NCBI RefSeq assembly: GCF_021018895.1
Contig: NC_079384.1
Span: 13,369,640 to 13,433,639, forward strand
DNA length: 64,000 nt
DNA from: Seriola aureovittata
Lineage: Eukaryota; Chordata; Actinopteri; Carangiformes; Carangidae
Direction of reading: 5' to 3'
Positions 34,553-47,484 of this stretch are shown here, piece after piece (within the stretch, counting starts at the first letter, position 1; the number at the start of each line of letters is the position of its first letter). Made by a program: the position numbers and the translations under genes. The notes under the pieces are model-generated. The model saw nothing but the letters and a program-made list of their open reading frames with translations. It made no database searches and had not been told where the DNA came from.

Positions 34553-37239
34553 GATGTTTGCCTCATTATTTTGTCTCCAGCAAGAGATGCTGAAAATAGA
34601 TGTACGAGTGTTTCAACATTTCAAAAATCCAAAACAAACCGTCAATCTGTACGCATTTCCTCACTTCCACTGAACACTGAGTAACGAAGCTTTCTGCCTG
34701 CTTGATTGACAGCCTTCACAAAAGTCACTTCATTATCAACACACAAGGCGCTTTTTACCGGGGCGTGTTACGCCACGGAATGACTTCTATATAGGCTAAT
34801 GCAATCTCATTTACATAATGCATCCGCTCACCAAGCGATCATTTCTCATTTTCAAAGCTGAAAGTGTGAATCTGGAATGTGGCCCATATTCGAAGAATAG
34901 TCGAGCAGCGTAGATGAGCCAACAAAACACAGGTGCCAGCATTATCCTGCTTCCTGCAGTCTTAAATTCTGCTTTTATAGACGCAGCTGAAGGTCATACT
35001 TAAAGTTCTCTGTTAAAAAATGGTGGTGTCTTCACATCGCCGCAGTGTAATAACACGTCATGCGAATAAGTTAATCAATTTTTTTTATGGTTTTATTTAA
35101 TTTTGTTGTGTGAAAATTATAGATTGGGTGTCATGGGACTTGCATCCAAGACACACAGGCTGACAAGTTTTTTTCCTCAGCTTTCTATGCTTGACAGGTT
35201 TAATGTATTTTGACTCCAAATTAATGATTGGAGTTTGAACCATTAAGTCAGTGTATAATTATCTGTTGTGCAACAGCTTTAATGAATTACTCTTTAATTA
35301 GTTTAGTAATATGTGCATTACTTTGGCTGTCGGTGGAATAACTTGACTAATATAAAGTTTGGAGACCGTAATGATTCTGGCATAGACAGCACTCGAGGCG
35401 TACAGCTTTTAGGAAATACAGTCTTTAATCATAAAGCCTTTCTGTACTATGTGTCGAAGTGTGGTGTTCTAGATACTTCAAACAATCAGCACAATCGCTT
35501 TTACCAACTGGAAGGAAATCTTGTGACTTTCACCATGTGGCTATATTAGTCTTCTTCCTTCTTAAGACAACTCTTGCATTGTCTTTCATTCAATCTTGTA
35601 GTTTATTATAAGCAGTTGAACAAATATTTTGTTTTTGGTTTTTTTTCCAGTTTCCAGTTGTTATTTGTGCTCTAGTGGCTCAAAGCTGCTATATAATTGG
35701 CCTGTTGAACCTCATTTTCCCAAACCATATTTAATTGTAGCCTGCACATTTGGTAAATGTATTTACAGGCCCTGTTGTCTGTGCCATAAAACCAGCTTGT
35801 GGGACCTTTTTTTGAAGTGTTTGCCCCGGGTGGCTCATATTCCTCTGTACTCCCATTCTGCTGACACTTTGAGTGGGTGTGCGCCTGAGGAGAAATGCTC
35901 AAACTGTATCATCTGTTGTTTGAAGGTGCCTTTTTTTTTTTAAACATCTCAAGAAAGTTAGGGCTCTCTTATCCTAATTAGATACACTAAATGACATCTT
36001 TTCACTTGGAGTTTTATTTAGGAAAAGCAGTCATAGGAGACCACTTGTAATACTGCAGCTCATGCGTTGTTATAATATATTTTGTCGAACAATTATAAGG
36101 CTCAGTAATGTGTTGTCAAAATGCAGAATTTAATGCAGTTTCCTCATATTTCTTCAATAAGCATTTAAAAGATGCGTAAACAGTTTGACTTGTGTATATA
36201 ATTCTCTGTAGAACCAATGTTCTCCTGGATTCAAAATAATCAGGAAGGTGCTAAAGCTTTGAAAAATCATTATTGTGTAGATTAAAAGTTGATACTCATC
36301 TGCAGTCTATTCCATTTCCTTTCATCCATCCTGCACCACCCCCTCTCTCCTCATAGTTAAACAGTACAATAAATTTAATCGTGGAAAGAACCAATCATTG
36401 TACATGTTACCACTGCTGAATTCAAGGTACCATATTTGCAGTTTAGAACCTTCATTTGACCATGTACTATCTGTCGGGATGATAAATTGCTCTCCAAACA
36501 GAAAGAAATGGAGTAAGTAATACTCAATAAAAATGCAAGCTTTACTATCATACCAATAATATTTTCTCTCATGGTTTCTCCTCTTTCCTTGTTCTATTTT
36601 ATTCCCAGTTCCTCTCAAAGCTTGACTACCTGACTCTCTCTAAGGACCATTACCCTTGCTACAGTGCAGTGCCAACATCAAACTGTCAGAATGTATGTTT
36701 TCAGTTGACTATGTAAAAAGCTTAAGCCAGTGTATAAAGTGCCACAGGAGAAAAATGAAGCACCATTAATGGCCACTAAAATTACAGCCAGTCCTATTTG
36801 ATAATCAGTGGCTACAAAATGAAACAAAGTGCTAAACTAGCCAGTGAACTACTTACCTACATTAGGGCAGTTATGCATTGATGATTTAAAGCATTCATTT
36901 TCTATATTCTCTACAGCATATATTCTTCACCAAATAAAAGAAAAAGACTAATTTAATTTAACTAATTTAATTTCAAAATAAAACCTCTACAAATTGATCT
37001 TAAATAGCTCCAATTGAACTATCAAAATAAGTGAGGAAAAAAACACAGGTTTTAGGTTTATAACATTAAGAATGGCTTGATTCTATCCCAAGTAAGCCGC
37101 TTAGCCAGTAATACCAGGAGCCCGAAACCAAAGCAGCTAAATGGAATTCAGCCATCGTTAATTAGATTATTTACACCTGTGTGTTTCCTCTTGTGACATG
37201 TCTTCTAATATGTTCGTTCACTATGACGCACCTGCGCTC
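34553..37239. other. Intergenic, nothing recognised
   Basis: AT-rich sequence between dock1 and the Tc1-like remnant. Open frames up to 104 codons show no recognisable domain. Some of it may be conserved noncoding DNA, but this cannot be judged from one sequence. Confidence 0.7.
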
Positions 37240-38490
37240 ATCACTGGTGCAGCCAGTTGTTTTTGCAACTCACATAATTAGTTGAATGAAAATCACCTGT
37301 GTGGAATTAAGGTGCGAGTGAGTGAGTGAGTGAGTAAGTAAGTGATTTTAGGTTAGATACACCTGAATCTGCCAATGTCCAACAGCTGCTTGGTCAACAT
37401 CCAGGCAAAGATACTAAATCATGAATACAAAGTGACACAAATCTGCACCAGCGTTACTGAGAAGGTAGAATCAGAGGAGGGAGGGTACAAGAAGATTTTC
37501 AAAGGCACTGAATATCAGTCAGAATACAGTGACGGTCAATTATAAAAAAAAAAACAGCACAGCTGTAAATCTGCCTGGAGCAAGTTTGTAGACATTTCAA
37601 AGGAGATACAAGGATCTATGGCTGGAGGTGGGAGACACTGCATACAGCAGATGTTGCCCCTGTGATTCATGGACCAGCTTCATGGAACAGTGACAAAGAG
37701 AAAGCCACTGTTAAAAATAAATAAATAAATTACACACTGCGTAATTTGTGATGTTTCACTGCAACCTGGACGGTTTGTGAAGTTACAGGGAACATAAATG
37801 CAGCAAAATACATAGACGTTTTGGAGTAAAGTCTGCTGCAACCTGTGAGAGAGGTGACTGGGATTTGGAAGATTTATTCTTCAGCAAGAGAACAACCCCA
37901 AACATAAAGCCAAAGCTATAGAGGAATGGCTTCAGAAAAAACAATGTCCACACCTCAGTGCAATATTTTCTGGCAATAATAAACTTTATAGTTAACTGTA
38001 TTTATGTAGCTCTTTTCACTTAAACCATAAGCAGTAGAGGTTGCAGTGAAGCATTAATAAACGGTAAAATATACAACAATTATGTAAAAGCAGACAATTA
38101 ATATCAAGGTACAATGTTGAAAGAGTTGGTTATTCAGTCTTGGTATAGAGTTTGACCAGTTTTGCAAAGAATAATGGGGAAGATTTCACTGTTAATGGTG
38201 TACAAAGCTGATACAGTTCTATCAACACAGACTCAAGGCTGCTATTGCTGTCAAAAAGTACCTTTACAAAATATTGACTGGAGGAGGGTGAACACTTATG
38301 CCATCAATTACTTGGTTAGTTATATTTGTACTTAATTTAAGTCAATGTTACAGATTTGTTTTCACTCTGGCATTTAAAAGTTTTGGGGTGATGAATATCA
38401 AAGCTTTATTGCATCCACAGTTGTTTAAAGTTATTCACCAATAAAACTCTGAAGTCCAAAGGGGGTCCAGTACTTTTTTTATAGTCAATG
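37240..38490 (+). mobile_element. Degraded Tc1/mariner-type transposon
   Basis: The left part has CACATAATTAGTTGAATGA and CACCTGTGTGGAATTAAG, typical of the 5' flank of fish Tc1-like elements. Around 37885-37960, one frame reads QQENNPKHKAKAIEEWLQ. This corresponds to the QQDNDPKHTA-type block with the second catalytic Asp region of Tc1 transposases, here with the Asp changed to Asn. The right part has TTTTGCAAAGAATAATGGGG, TACAAAGCTGATACA, AAATATTGACTGGAGGAGGG and a final GTCCAGTACTTTTTTTATAG. There are many stops and indels, so it cannot make an active transposase. About 200 bases near 37966-38147 do not fit the element and may be a nested insertion. Confidence 0.75.
37315..37341 (+). repeat. 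(GAGT)n short tandem repeat
   Basis: Five perfect and then diverged tetranucleotide units inside the Tc1-like remnant. Confidence 0.8.
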
Positions 38491-39299
38491 TGTAACCTGC
38501 TTATTGCATTGCAATGATTAGTTTTCTCCAAACTAAGGGATGGGAATAAAAAGTTTCATCAGTGGCATAATTCACTTATCAAGAATACCCAGTGCACACT
38601 CAATATCTAGCCTTGCAATTGAAAAGGTATAAAGGGTGAAGCATTTCAGCAGTAGTAATATTACATAGTTAACTGGCAGCTATTTCAATAGGCTCTCAGT
38701 GATTTGTGCTCAGGCATTATGCTTCGCCCTCTCTCTCCTCAAAGCATAGGGAAATGCATCGCTTAATTGAGAGGATTTCCAGGGGCTTTGTGGGGGAAAG
38801 CTGTGAGCTAGCTCCTTCTCTCCAGGAGAAATGTATTTACAACGCACTCTATCCCCATCGCATTTGTCATTTCAGCCTGGAATAACATGTATATTTTCCG
38901 TCCCTCTTGACACACTTTCATTTGCTGGGAGGCTGCAAATGTCTATGCTTCTCTTTAAATGTCTCCTTGGCATAATGAAAGAGGACAACATTTGCATAAA
39001 TCAACAGCCATGCATATATCCAATCACAATTGTCTATGGGGTTTTCATGGCTTTCCAAATGGAGACTCACTACAAGTACACAGTAATGGACATGGGTAGC
39101 GGCTGCTATTATACTGTTAATATGCCAACACTCAAAGAATACATAATGTTTCAGGAGTTAAAGTTAGCTGCTCTGATATAGTATAGAGCCATTTTTGGTT
39201 CGGTAGGGTTAGGAACAAGACTAATAAAAGTTAGGTACGAATGTATGTTGTTTAGTAGTAATCTTTAAAACTACACGGCAGTAAACTTTCAGACTAAGA
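38491..39299. other. Intergenic, nothing recognised
   Basis: The open frame at 38831-39181 (116 codons) has no recognisable domain and is probably chance. Confidence 0.65.
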
Positions 39300-39572
39300 A
39301 TCTACAGCCATGCTAGCAGCATTTTGTAATATAGCCATAAATCAAAGTAATGTCGGTACCAATTTCATTGCAATCCATCCAATAGTTGTGAAGACATTTC
39401 ACTCAAAACCACAAATTCAAACCAGCAGGTGGGAATAGAGGAAAAGTCAGGGCATGACCAGAATCAACAGAATCCAGCCTCTGGGGACTATGAATGCCTA
39501 CAAAATCCATCCATCAATCCATCCTCTTGTAGTAGTTAAAATATTGTAGTCTTGACCAAAGTCGTGGACCAA
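39300..39572 (+). repeat. Teleost interspersed repeat (ATCCATCCAATAGTTGT type)
   Basis: Contains CTACAGCCATGCTAGCAGC, ATTGCAATCCATCCAATAGT, ACATTTCACTCAAAACCACA, AGAGGAAAAGTCAGGGCATG and CTTGACCAAAGTCGTGGACC in order. This is the order of a repeat that I know from many fish genomes. Class not assigned. Confidence 0.65.
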
Positions 39573-39614
39573 CCCAAGTGGTATCTTCTGTATAGAGGAT
39601 CTTTGCTGCAGTTC

Positions 39615-40325
39615 CTCGAATGGCCGCCTGAGGCTGGCTCCAAAAGCGAGTCAATCCCCATAGACTCCCATGTGAAGAAGCCTAACTCAACGGCAGAAAT
39701 AAACATGTTTACAGCTTGGTACAAAAACAGGCTTAGTGTAACTAATTCCCCCTCCAAGACAACCGTATGAGTGGTGAATTTTTTCACATAAGTCACCCAT
39801 AATTATGAATAATTGAGGGACGCTTTGAGTAGCTGTTTGGTGCCGTGGCAGTCGGCTAGCTGTCTACTCTGCGTCACCTTCAGCTTATTCGAGTCAGTGA
39901 ACGTGACCTCCTGGTCGTGTTTGTGGTTTTGGTGCCTGTTGGAGGATTTTTCGTGCAAAAATCGGACCAAGAATATGGTTTGGTGTTTGGTTAATTGGAT
40001 AACAGAAAATTAGGAAGACTGAGCTCCTGTATTTTGAGGTGAGTAAAACTCTAAAATTATTTTTATTTATATGTTAGCACGAATTAGCAGGTGCTCACCA
40101 TACCCGGCTTGTTAGCTTAGCCCGTTAACTAGCTAATTAGCCGAAAAATAAATTAGCCGCGGGTTTGCCTTCTAGCAAGACGCTCAGCTGTGCTAAATAT
40201 GCTAACGGGAGTGTATGCTTTCGACACATGCCCCACCTCCTTGCCCGTTTTTGCATTAACCTGAGCTTCAAAACTGCTCCTCCAAAACCTGTAGGTTTAC
40301 GTCCATCTTTATATACAGTCTATGG
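39615..40325 (+). repeat. Teleost interspersed repeat ending in the TTTATATACAGTCTATGG motif
   Basis: Begins around TGGCTCCAAAAGCGAGTCAA and CCATAGACTCCCATGTG, and includes AATAAACATGTTTACAGCTT. It ends with ACGTCCATCTTTATATACAG, a terminus very common in fish genomes. It abuts the preceding repeat. A small open frame near 39552-39770 is part of it and is not a gene. Confidence 0.6.
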
Positions 40326-41162
40326 GACCGGCCCACTGACTGACCAACATTGCCATCCATAGAGCCAAATCGCTTGCATGGCTCAGATGTTATGATGGAT
40401 AATGGTGTGGTTTGATGAAGGTAGCAGTTGTTTAATGCATATGGTAACACTTTCTGGTGATACTTAAGATGTAAATATAACTTCCTGCATGCCAGTCCTG
40501 CTAAAAAAAAACTTTTATCATAAGCAACCCCCTTTGTTTTCTCTTGTTGAGACAGATGCTAGTACAGTTAACCTTATATTAAAGAAGAAAATGCCATGAA
40601 GTTTATATTAAAACTAACATGGTAATTGCCATTCTAAATGTTAGCCTGGGTGAAAATGTGAAAGATTTGCATTTACACGTGTTGCCATCTAAATGTACCA
40701 CTTCCTGTTGTAGCTCCTTGTAAACAAACATTTAGCTTCACCAGCAGTCAACAGATGTCACCATGACAGTGCAGTGTTGTGTATAGCTATCTCAGCAGAG
40801 TTGTCACTGAGTGGTTCAGTAAACCCACTGAATGATTTGTGTTCAATGACAGAGCAAACATCACTTGTGTGGGGAGAACAAGGCTGGTGTTATTTTACTC
40901 TTTTGTGAGAGGATCTGCATTGCTCTCCAGAAATATGAACATAAAAATTGTCATTGAGTCGATTCAACTAATCGCCTCAATACCAGCCCCTGCTGCTTAC
41001 TGAAGATTCTTTGTTCAATTTCTTTGAAAAGATAATAGACGCTGAATCATTGAAGATATGAGACTGAAGAATTGTTTCAATCATGCTCCTCATATAAAAG
41101 CAAGATGAGGTTAGTAATATGATGGCACAGTTTTAGTTGCATGTCTGTTAGGACATCTAAAT
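40326..41162. other. Intergenic, nothing recognised
   Basis: No gene. A short TGGTAACACTTT near 40443 resembles the end of the MITE-like element at 32024, but no matching second end was found. Confidence 0.65.
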
Positions 41163-41426
41163 TAGAGCTGCAACCATTATTCAATTAAGAGTGCAATAAA
41201 TTGATTGCCAATGTATGATACAGTATGATAGTAAACTCAACATCTTTGGGTTTTAGACTGTTAGTTGGACAAAAAAAATGCAATTCAGATATGTTAACTT
41301 GGGGTTTGGGGAATTGTGATGAGCAGTTTCTACAATTTTCTGACATACCCTTAATGATAAACTGATCAATAAAGAAACAGTCATCAGACTAATCGATAAT
41401 GAAAATACTTGTCAGTCGCAGCCCTA
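41163..41426 (+). mobile_element. Non-autonomous repeat with TAGAGCTGCAAC / GCAGCCCTA inverted ends (copy 1)
   Basis: Left end TAGAGCTGCAACCATTATTC, internal ATCTTTGGGTTTTAGACTGT and GGGAATTGTGATGAGCAG-like sequence, right end AATCGATAATGAAAATACTT and then GTCAGTCGCAGCCCTA. The ends are inverted repeats, the hallmark of a short non-autonomous DNA transposon common in fish. Confidence 0.7.
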
Positions 41427-41689
41427 TGCTAATACCCCTATGCTTGAATAACACTATGTTGCCCCAAGTTTTTTGTGTTAGTTACTGTGAAGCTATTTGA
41501 TAAACATAATTGTATTTAGAAATATATGCTCATGAGCACAACTCAAACTGTTTTTTAATGAAGTCTTAAATAAAGATAAAAAGTGTCAATGAAGGACACA
41601 TCTTAACTGATGCTGCACTTTAGTGTTGCAAATTCATAAAGACATTTGCAGTAAATCAGTTGACATGGTAGATACCTACTTTTTCCAGT

Positions 41690-41846
41690 TGCATTTGGTG
41701 ACATCACAATGAACTTTAGCAAATTTTAATGGCCATTTTACATTGTTCTCTTGTGTCTGATAGAACTAACAGTCTATGGATGAATAGAGAAAATAATCAA
41801 TATAGTAATCAATAATAAAAAAAATTTCATTATTTGCAGCCCTACT
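41690..41846 (+). mobile_element. Same GCTGCAAC-type repeat, 3' fragment (copy 2)
   Basis: Contains GGTGACATCACAATGAACTT, AATTTTAATGGCCATTTTAC and AATAATCAATATAGTAATCA, then the end TATTTGCAGCCCTA. The left end is missing. Confidence 0.6.
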
Positions 41847-44800
41847 CTAAATGGACTCCAGCAATTAATGATAGAAGCTGATTTTGAGTTACTGTTGGTG
41901 AAGTTTCAAATTACTTTATTCTATTGAAGTGTGAGATTTAGCTGATAGCAAACTGTCCTTTGAGCATGTTTCTAATCTGTGGGCAGACTTTGGAGTAAAC
42001 ACCTGCACCGGTAGCTGTGAGCCAAACCTTTGATTGAACACTTTAATGCTGTTTTTCTGTGCTGCCTCCAACTTTACACACTCCAGACAGACACTCCATC
42101 ACTCTCTTATCACGAGCAACTGTCACAGGCGGCTCTTACGTACAGAGACTAGTCAACATTGGACTGTAAAGGACAGGAGGACTGCTGGCATTTTAGATCT
42201 GAGCCTGTTGGTGTGGATGTTATTTTGTGCTATATTCAGCACTAAATACAAAATGTACATTCTGTACACAGGCCTATTATCTTGGTTTTAGAGAGAGAGC
42301 CAAGTGGTGGTGATCTATATTAGCTGAGGCTATTATGAAGCACTGGGTTTTCCCAGGCAGTCAGTGAGACGTGTTGCTAGGAAACATACCTAGAGATCGG
42401 GGGTGGAGAACTGATTTGATGAGGAAGCAGAGTTCCCAGCTAGTTTCAGCCTCACATGGAAATGACTAAAAAGGGCCATAGGCATGCTGTCTCTATAGCA
42501 GAATATTGAGTTGATTATGGTTAATTAAATCTTTATTATTTCGTCTTTTGATATCATCTCCATATTTTTGAACTCTTTCAGAAATGTTTTTCATGCAAGG
42601 ATAAGACAGATGGATATTCTTCAATGATTCCTGCTAATATGATGATGATATGATTTCACAACTAAGACTGAGAGCTAGAGGCTGTTTTCATTACAATTCT
42701 GCCTCTTAAATGGCAAAATGTGATTAATCATCATACACGCCAATGCTTACATCTGACATTATAATACATTGGCAACGTGTTGACCTTTTCGAAGCAGAAT
42801 ATGTATATTATTATTATTGTAATATTATATCTAATTCTTGAGCAATGAGTATGATTAGTGTTGGAGAACTGTAAAGGCTGTAAAGAGAAAGACTCTGTGC
42901 ATTCAGACAGTTAACTTTGAGACAGTGGAACATTTTTCATCACTTACACTCTAAATTCTGAAGCCTCCGAATTTATTAAATTCTGTGTGATTAAAATCAA
43001 TACACTGATCAGATTCTGGATTTTGATATATTTTGCCTCCCAGAAAGCTGCACAGTGCTGTTGATAGATGGGTGGTTTGTTGAGGAATACTGAAGGTATC
43101 ATGTCTAAAGCAATGCTGCCCTCATCTGGATGATACTGTTAGTGCATCTTGCCTGTCACATCACACTGCCCAGATGAGTAACCACAACAGTGACATAAAC
43201 CTTTGGCTTATGTACATATAATTTTAAGGTCATATTAATAGTCTTGACACCACCAGCACCCTCCTACATCAAATCATGTCCATAGTGCCTTTCCACCAGT
43301 GAAATCAAAGCAGCAGTTATTTAATGAGGGATGGAATTTTAGATTTTAAATATCTACTCTAGGAAACAGCGGGTAGAGTATATTTAACCTCTCTGCAGCT
43401 GATGGTGAGCCCAGCACAGTGTGATTTTGGCTCTAACAGACCAGTAACTTCTGATCTCTCCAAGGATGTAATCAGGGGCAGAGGTGTAAATCTGCCCAGC
43501 AGAGGAGAGAATTAAGCTAATGCAACTAGCAGCGGTGAAGCAGAAGGCCCAGCTAGCTGTATTTCTCCCTTGGTCAGCGTGCTGTCTGCAGGGCTCCCTC
43601 TTCAGCTCTGGGAGACAGACTGACAGCGCCAAACAGTAATTGGTCAGAGGGGACAACACAGAGAAATATCTAAATACTGAGAAACAGATTTCCCTCTTGG
43701 GCCTCGCAGGTGGACAAATTCTGTGAGATATTTATGTGCTAACAATATTTGGGTTTTGAATTGAGGCTACTGACCCGAATGCCTTAAAAGCAAACTTGAA
43801 GCCCCCCCACACACAAAAATGAATAAATTCTTTAGATTTGGACTTCACTTTGCAGAATTATGCATGTGCACAGTTTGACACTAGAAAACTCTTCACGTTT
43901 ATCTGCTGAAGGCGAAATTTTCTGTTACTTGTTTACAAATATATTATCCTTTAAAAGTGAGTTCTTTATACAGAGGCCTTGCATAATGTAGCAGCTAAAT
44001 GTGGATTTAAAATGCTGCACATTATTTTGTCAACATCCATATAAGTTGTCAAAATTACACAATGTGAGATTTGGAGTGTTTAAAAAGAAAAGCAAAGAGA
44101 TCACTCTCCAAAAATATCCATTATTCGCCTCTTTAAACTTGTGAAGCCGGTTGAGAAAAAATGTAAAGCTCAGCTAGAGATCCTATTATAAATGTCTCGT
44201 GCAGTGAATATGTCTTTGCCATCTTGAAGAATAAAGACCACTGAGTGTGGAAATGAAGGATGCTCCGAGGCCAGACAGTTGCGGTGCCTGCCAAGTCTCA
44301 GATCACATTGCTTCAGTTCAAGTGTCTTTAATCTCCTGCACGAAGCCAGAGCTGCCGAAGAATTAACCTTGTGCAAAGTATTCAGAAAGACCAGCTTTCA
44401 TTTACATGTCACTCTGCATCCAGACTGTACATTAATTAGCACTCCAATTGTGTTGTCTGTTTTGCTTTGTTTCTCCACTAGGGGGAGTCTCTGAGAAGGA
44501 CAGGCTTCTGGCTGCACAAAGGGATCATTTTGTTTACACAGTCAAAATTAATGACTTTATCTGGGCCTTTCATGATTTTATTGGCTTTAAATACATCTGA
44601 TAGTCTGGTAATTACTTCAAAGTAATAAACACTTAGCAGATGTCTAACTCATACAGCCACATTGTTAAAGCCAAGGCTGTTTGCAGAAAACAAGCCTTAT
44701 TAACCCTGAGGGTCTCTGTTGATTCCAGCGGGTGTTTAACTCTAATCCCAGCAGTAAAATGTGCTGATACATACTGAATGGAGAAGTAGAAGTATGGATG

Positions 44801-47393
44801 ATTCCTCAATCACCTGCAGCACTGTTTCTTTTCCCTCTGCTCTCAATCTGAAGGAGCCTGTGGTGGCTCTGCCCTACCTCTGTGACCTCGCCATGATTGA
44901 CTTGATCTCCCAAAGAAAAGCTCCCATGACCTCAAAAAGCTTGAGGAAACGGGGGATGAAGACAGACATGGCAGAGTAACAATAGACACCCCCCACTCTC
45001 CCCCTCCCACACACACACAGAGAGCATGTTTGAATTATTACTTTACAATGACGTCGAGGCTTGAGCTTGTCAAGTTGAACCACATTTGACATCACTGAAC
45101 TTAATCTGAGAGAAAAACAGATAAGAAGAATTGTGATTGATGGCTGCTCCTGCACCCGATTTCTGATGTCTGCCTATTTTTTAGATAAAGCCCAATGCAA
45201 ACTGAGTGATTGAGTGACTGGCATTATTTAAACAAAATAATGTGTCATATTTAAAAGTTATCAGCAACCCAAAACTACCTCCTATTAATATTAAAGTGTG
45301 AGGCTGAGGAGGATCATTGTGGTGTTTGCTTGGACTGTTTCAGATTCAGATGTCCAGTCAGCAGTCAGCAGTAATTAGCTGTACTGGGTGTTAGACACCT
45401 AACAGGTTGCGTTGTTTTCATCTGGGGGTTAAATGCCACTCCCCTCCCATGGAGTCCACTGCTTGCCACTGCTGTACAGCCTGTGGTCGGGACAACGCCT
45501 TGGAGCCAAACAATTACATCAAGGTCATGGAGAGGAGGAATGCACTGCCGATTAGTGCAGGAGTGCAGCAGCGACCTGCAGAGCCCACTCCTCACAGGGA
45601 TGACAGCAGACCTGAGCACGGAGGCTACGCATGATTTTCAAATTCAAAACGCACTCGCTTGTAAATTTAAAGTTCAGTTGTGTGAGTGAGTCGTAAACAC
45701 ACAGCAGAACGAGTCTTGAGCCTATTAACGTGTGCCCTTATAACAGCAGCATATTTCAAAATGATTTATCACATACAGTAGTTCACAGCCACACAGTAAT
45801 AAGTTCCAGACGTGTTATTATAACTTAATATCGTGGGAGACAAAATGTCAAAGGATTGCAAGGAAACGAAGTCTGTGTAGAATATTAGTCTGTAGTGGGT
45901 TTGTTTTGTTATTGTATGTGTTTACGAGTTAAATTAGAAAGAGCTTTCAACAAACTTTATAGGGCGGCTAAAGTATCGGTGGGTTAATTATCCTCGTTCC
46001 CGCTTTACTCTCAGTCGAAACTCAGACCATTTACCTGCTAGAGGTCGGACCCAGCTCCAGCTCCAGGCTCCAGAAACCACCAGGGTTGGTAAAGTCCCTC
46101 TGACCAGATGGATAAAATAAAATTAAAATAGTGCAAGTCTGCTGGAGCAGAATATTGTTTATGTGTTAACCCCCTTTAGTAGCCTTCTAGGACTTCCATG
46201 TTGTAAATGAAATCTTGTCCTGCACGGTGTTTATTCCAGTTTAACTTTAAAGTAAAAGCAGCAGTTGAAGGATACTCTTCACCTTATTCTAAGTCATAAC
46301 ATTTTTCCAGTTTGATCGATTTCAGTTTAGATATTAAAGTCACATTTTAATTACATAATACCAAAGTTGAAGCAGGAGAAAACCTGTTGATTCTGAATTG
46401 TTGTGGATAGAATTGATTAATGTTAATGTAACAGAACGACATAACTGGCACACAATTTGGACTGGCTTTTATTTTGCAGGGCAGATACAGTAGGCCATGT
46501 TTTCTTCGGGAGCCTGCTGGGGGTAATTTTTCCACGAGTCACTTGTTGACACTAAACTTGCGGCACTTGTGAAGTGTTTATTGCAAACGAATATCTTTTA
46601 AGAGAAGGTGGCTCTTTACAAACACACGCGGGTCTTTGTTGTTGGGTTTGATACCGTCGCTCAGAAAGTTCAGCAAGTTCAGACATGATGACGATCAGTG
46701 CGTAACAGCACATGAATTATAATTTATTCTGTTTTATATTAAATTGTCACAACCCGTATTTATTGGTCATCAGGGTGCTGATAAAAGGGAGCTATTTCAG
46801 ACGTAGTTTTGTATAAATGTGATAATGATCTATTAGTGACAAATATTTAAGTTTGCATTAAAAAACTAATATTTGCTATTCATGCATGGACGCTCTTGTA
46901 AACTGGAGTTCAAGTTGTACCTTGTAGTTTCGATGACTGTATCTCAAAGCCGGAGAACAAAGACGAAGCATAAAAAAACCCACATATTTTGAATCCATAA
47001 ACGATCAGGACAAATGTTCATTCTGGTGACCTCCAGTAATTTTGTCAAATGTATGAAAACAAATATTCTCATCGCTCTACTATGTGTTAAACATGTGTTT
47101 TTGCTGGCTTGTTTAAATAGTGAATTTGAAGATAAGGACTTTGCCGCAGTCAGGATAAACTCCGGTGCGTAATTACGCACGGATAATGACAGATGTAAAC
47201 CACTAATGTTCCTTAATGTGAATATGCCTGAAAAATATCGTAAAGCTCAGCAGTGCAGTTAAAAGCAGTATCGATGCTCATGAATAGGGAGGTTGGGTCA
47301 ATACAAGTGGGCTGTTGCGGGACAGAAAAGAGAGGTGTGACCCTCCCAAAACTTTTCTTCAGTGGGCTACCTGTGGAGGCTCCGGGCGCTGCG
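41847..47393. other. Intergenic, upstream flank of foxi1
   Basis: No gene recognised. The last kilobase before foxi1 is the likely promoter-proximal regulatory region. A CTCF-like motif lies at 44475. Open frames here (e.g. 43384-43659 minus, 45365-45619 minus) show no domain. Confidence 0.65.
44475..44487 (+). promoter_or_regulatory. CTCF-like motif
   Basis: CCACTAGGGGGAG matches the CTCF core CCANNAGGGGGC apart from A where C is expected. It lies between dock1 and foxi1. Motif match only; occupancy is unknown. Confidence 0.35.
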
Positions 47394-47401
47394 CATAAAT
47401 A
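47394..47401 (+). promoter_or_regulatory. foxi1: foxi1 TATA-like box
   Basis: CATAAATA about 90 bases upstream of the start codon. A transcription start near 47425 would give a 5'UTR of about 60 bases. The surrounding sequence becomes GC-richer here. Confidence 0.5.
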
Positions 47402-47484
47402 CTCCTCCCTCTGAGGATGAGCTCAGTCCTGAGGGAGACGCACACAGACGAAATTAGGTTTTGGGAATCTGGTTAGGGCGGATT

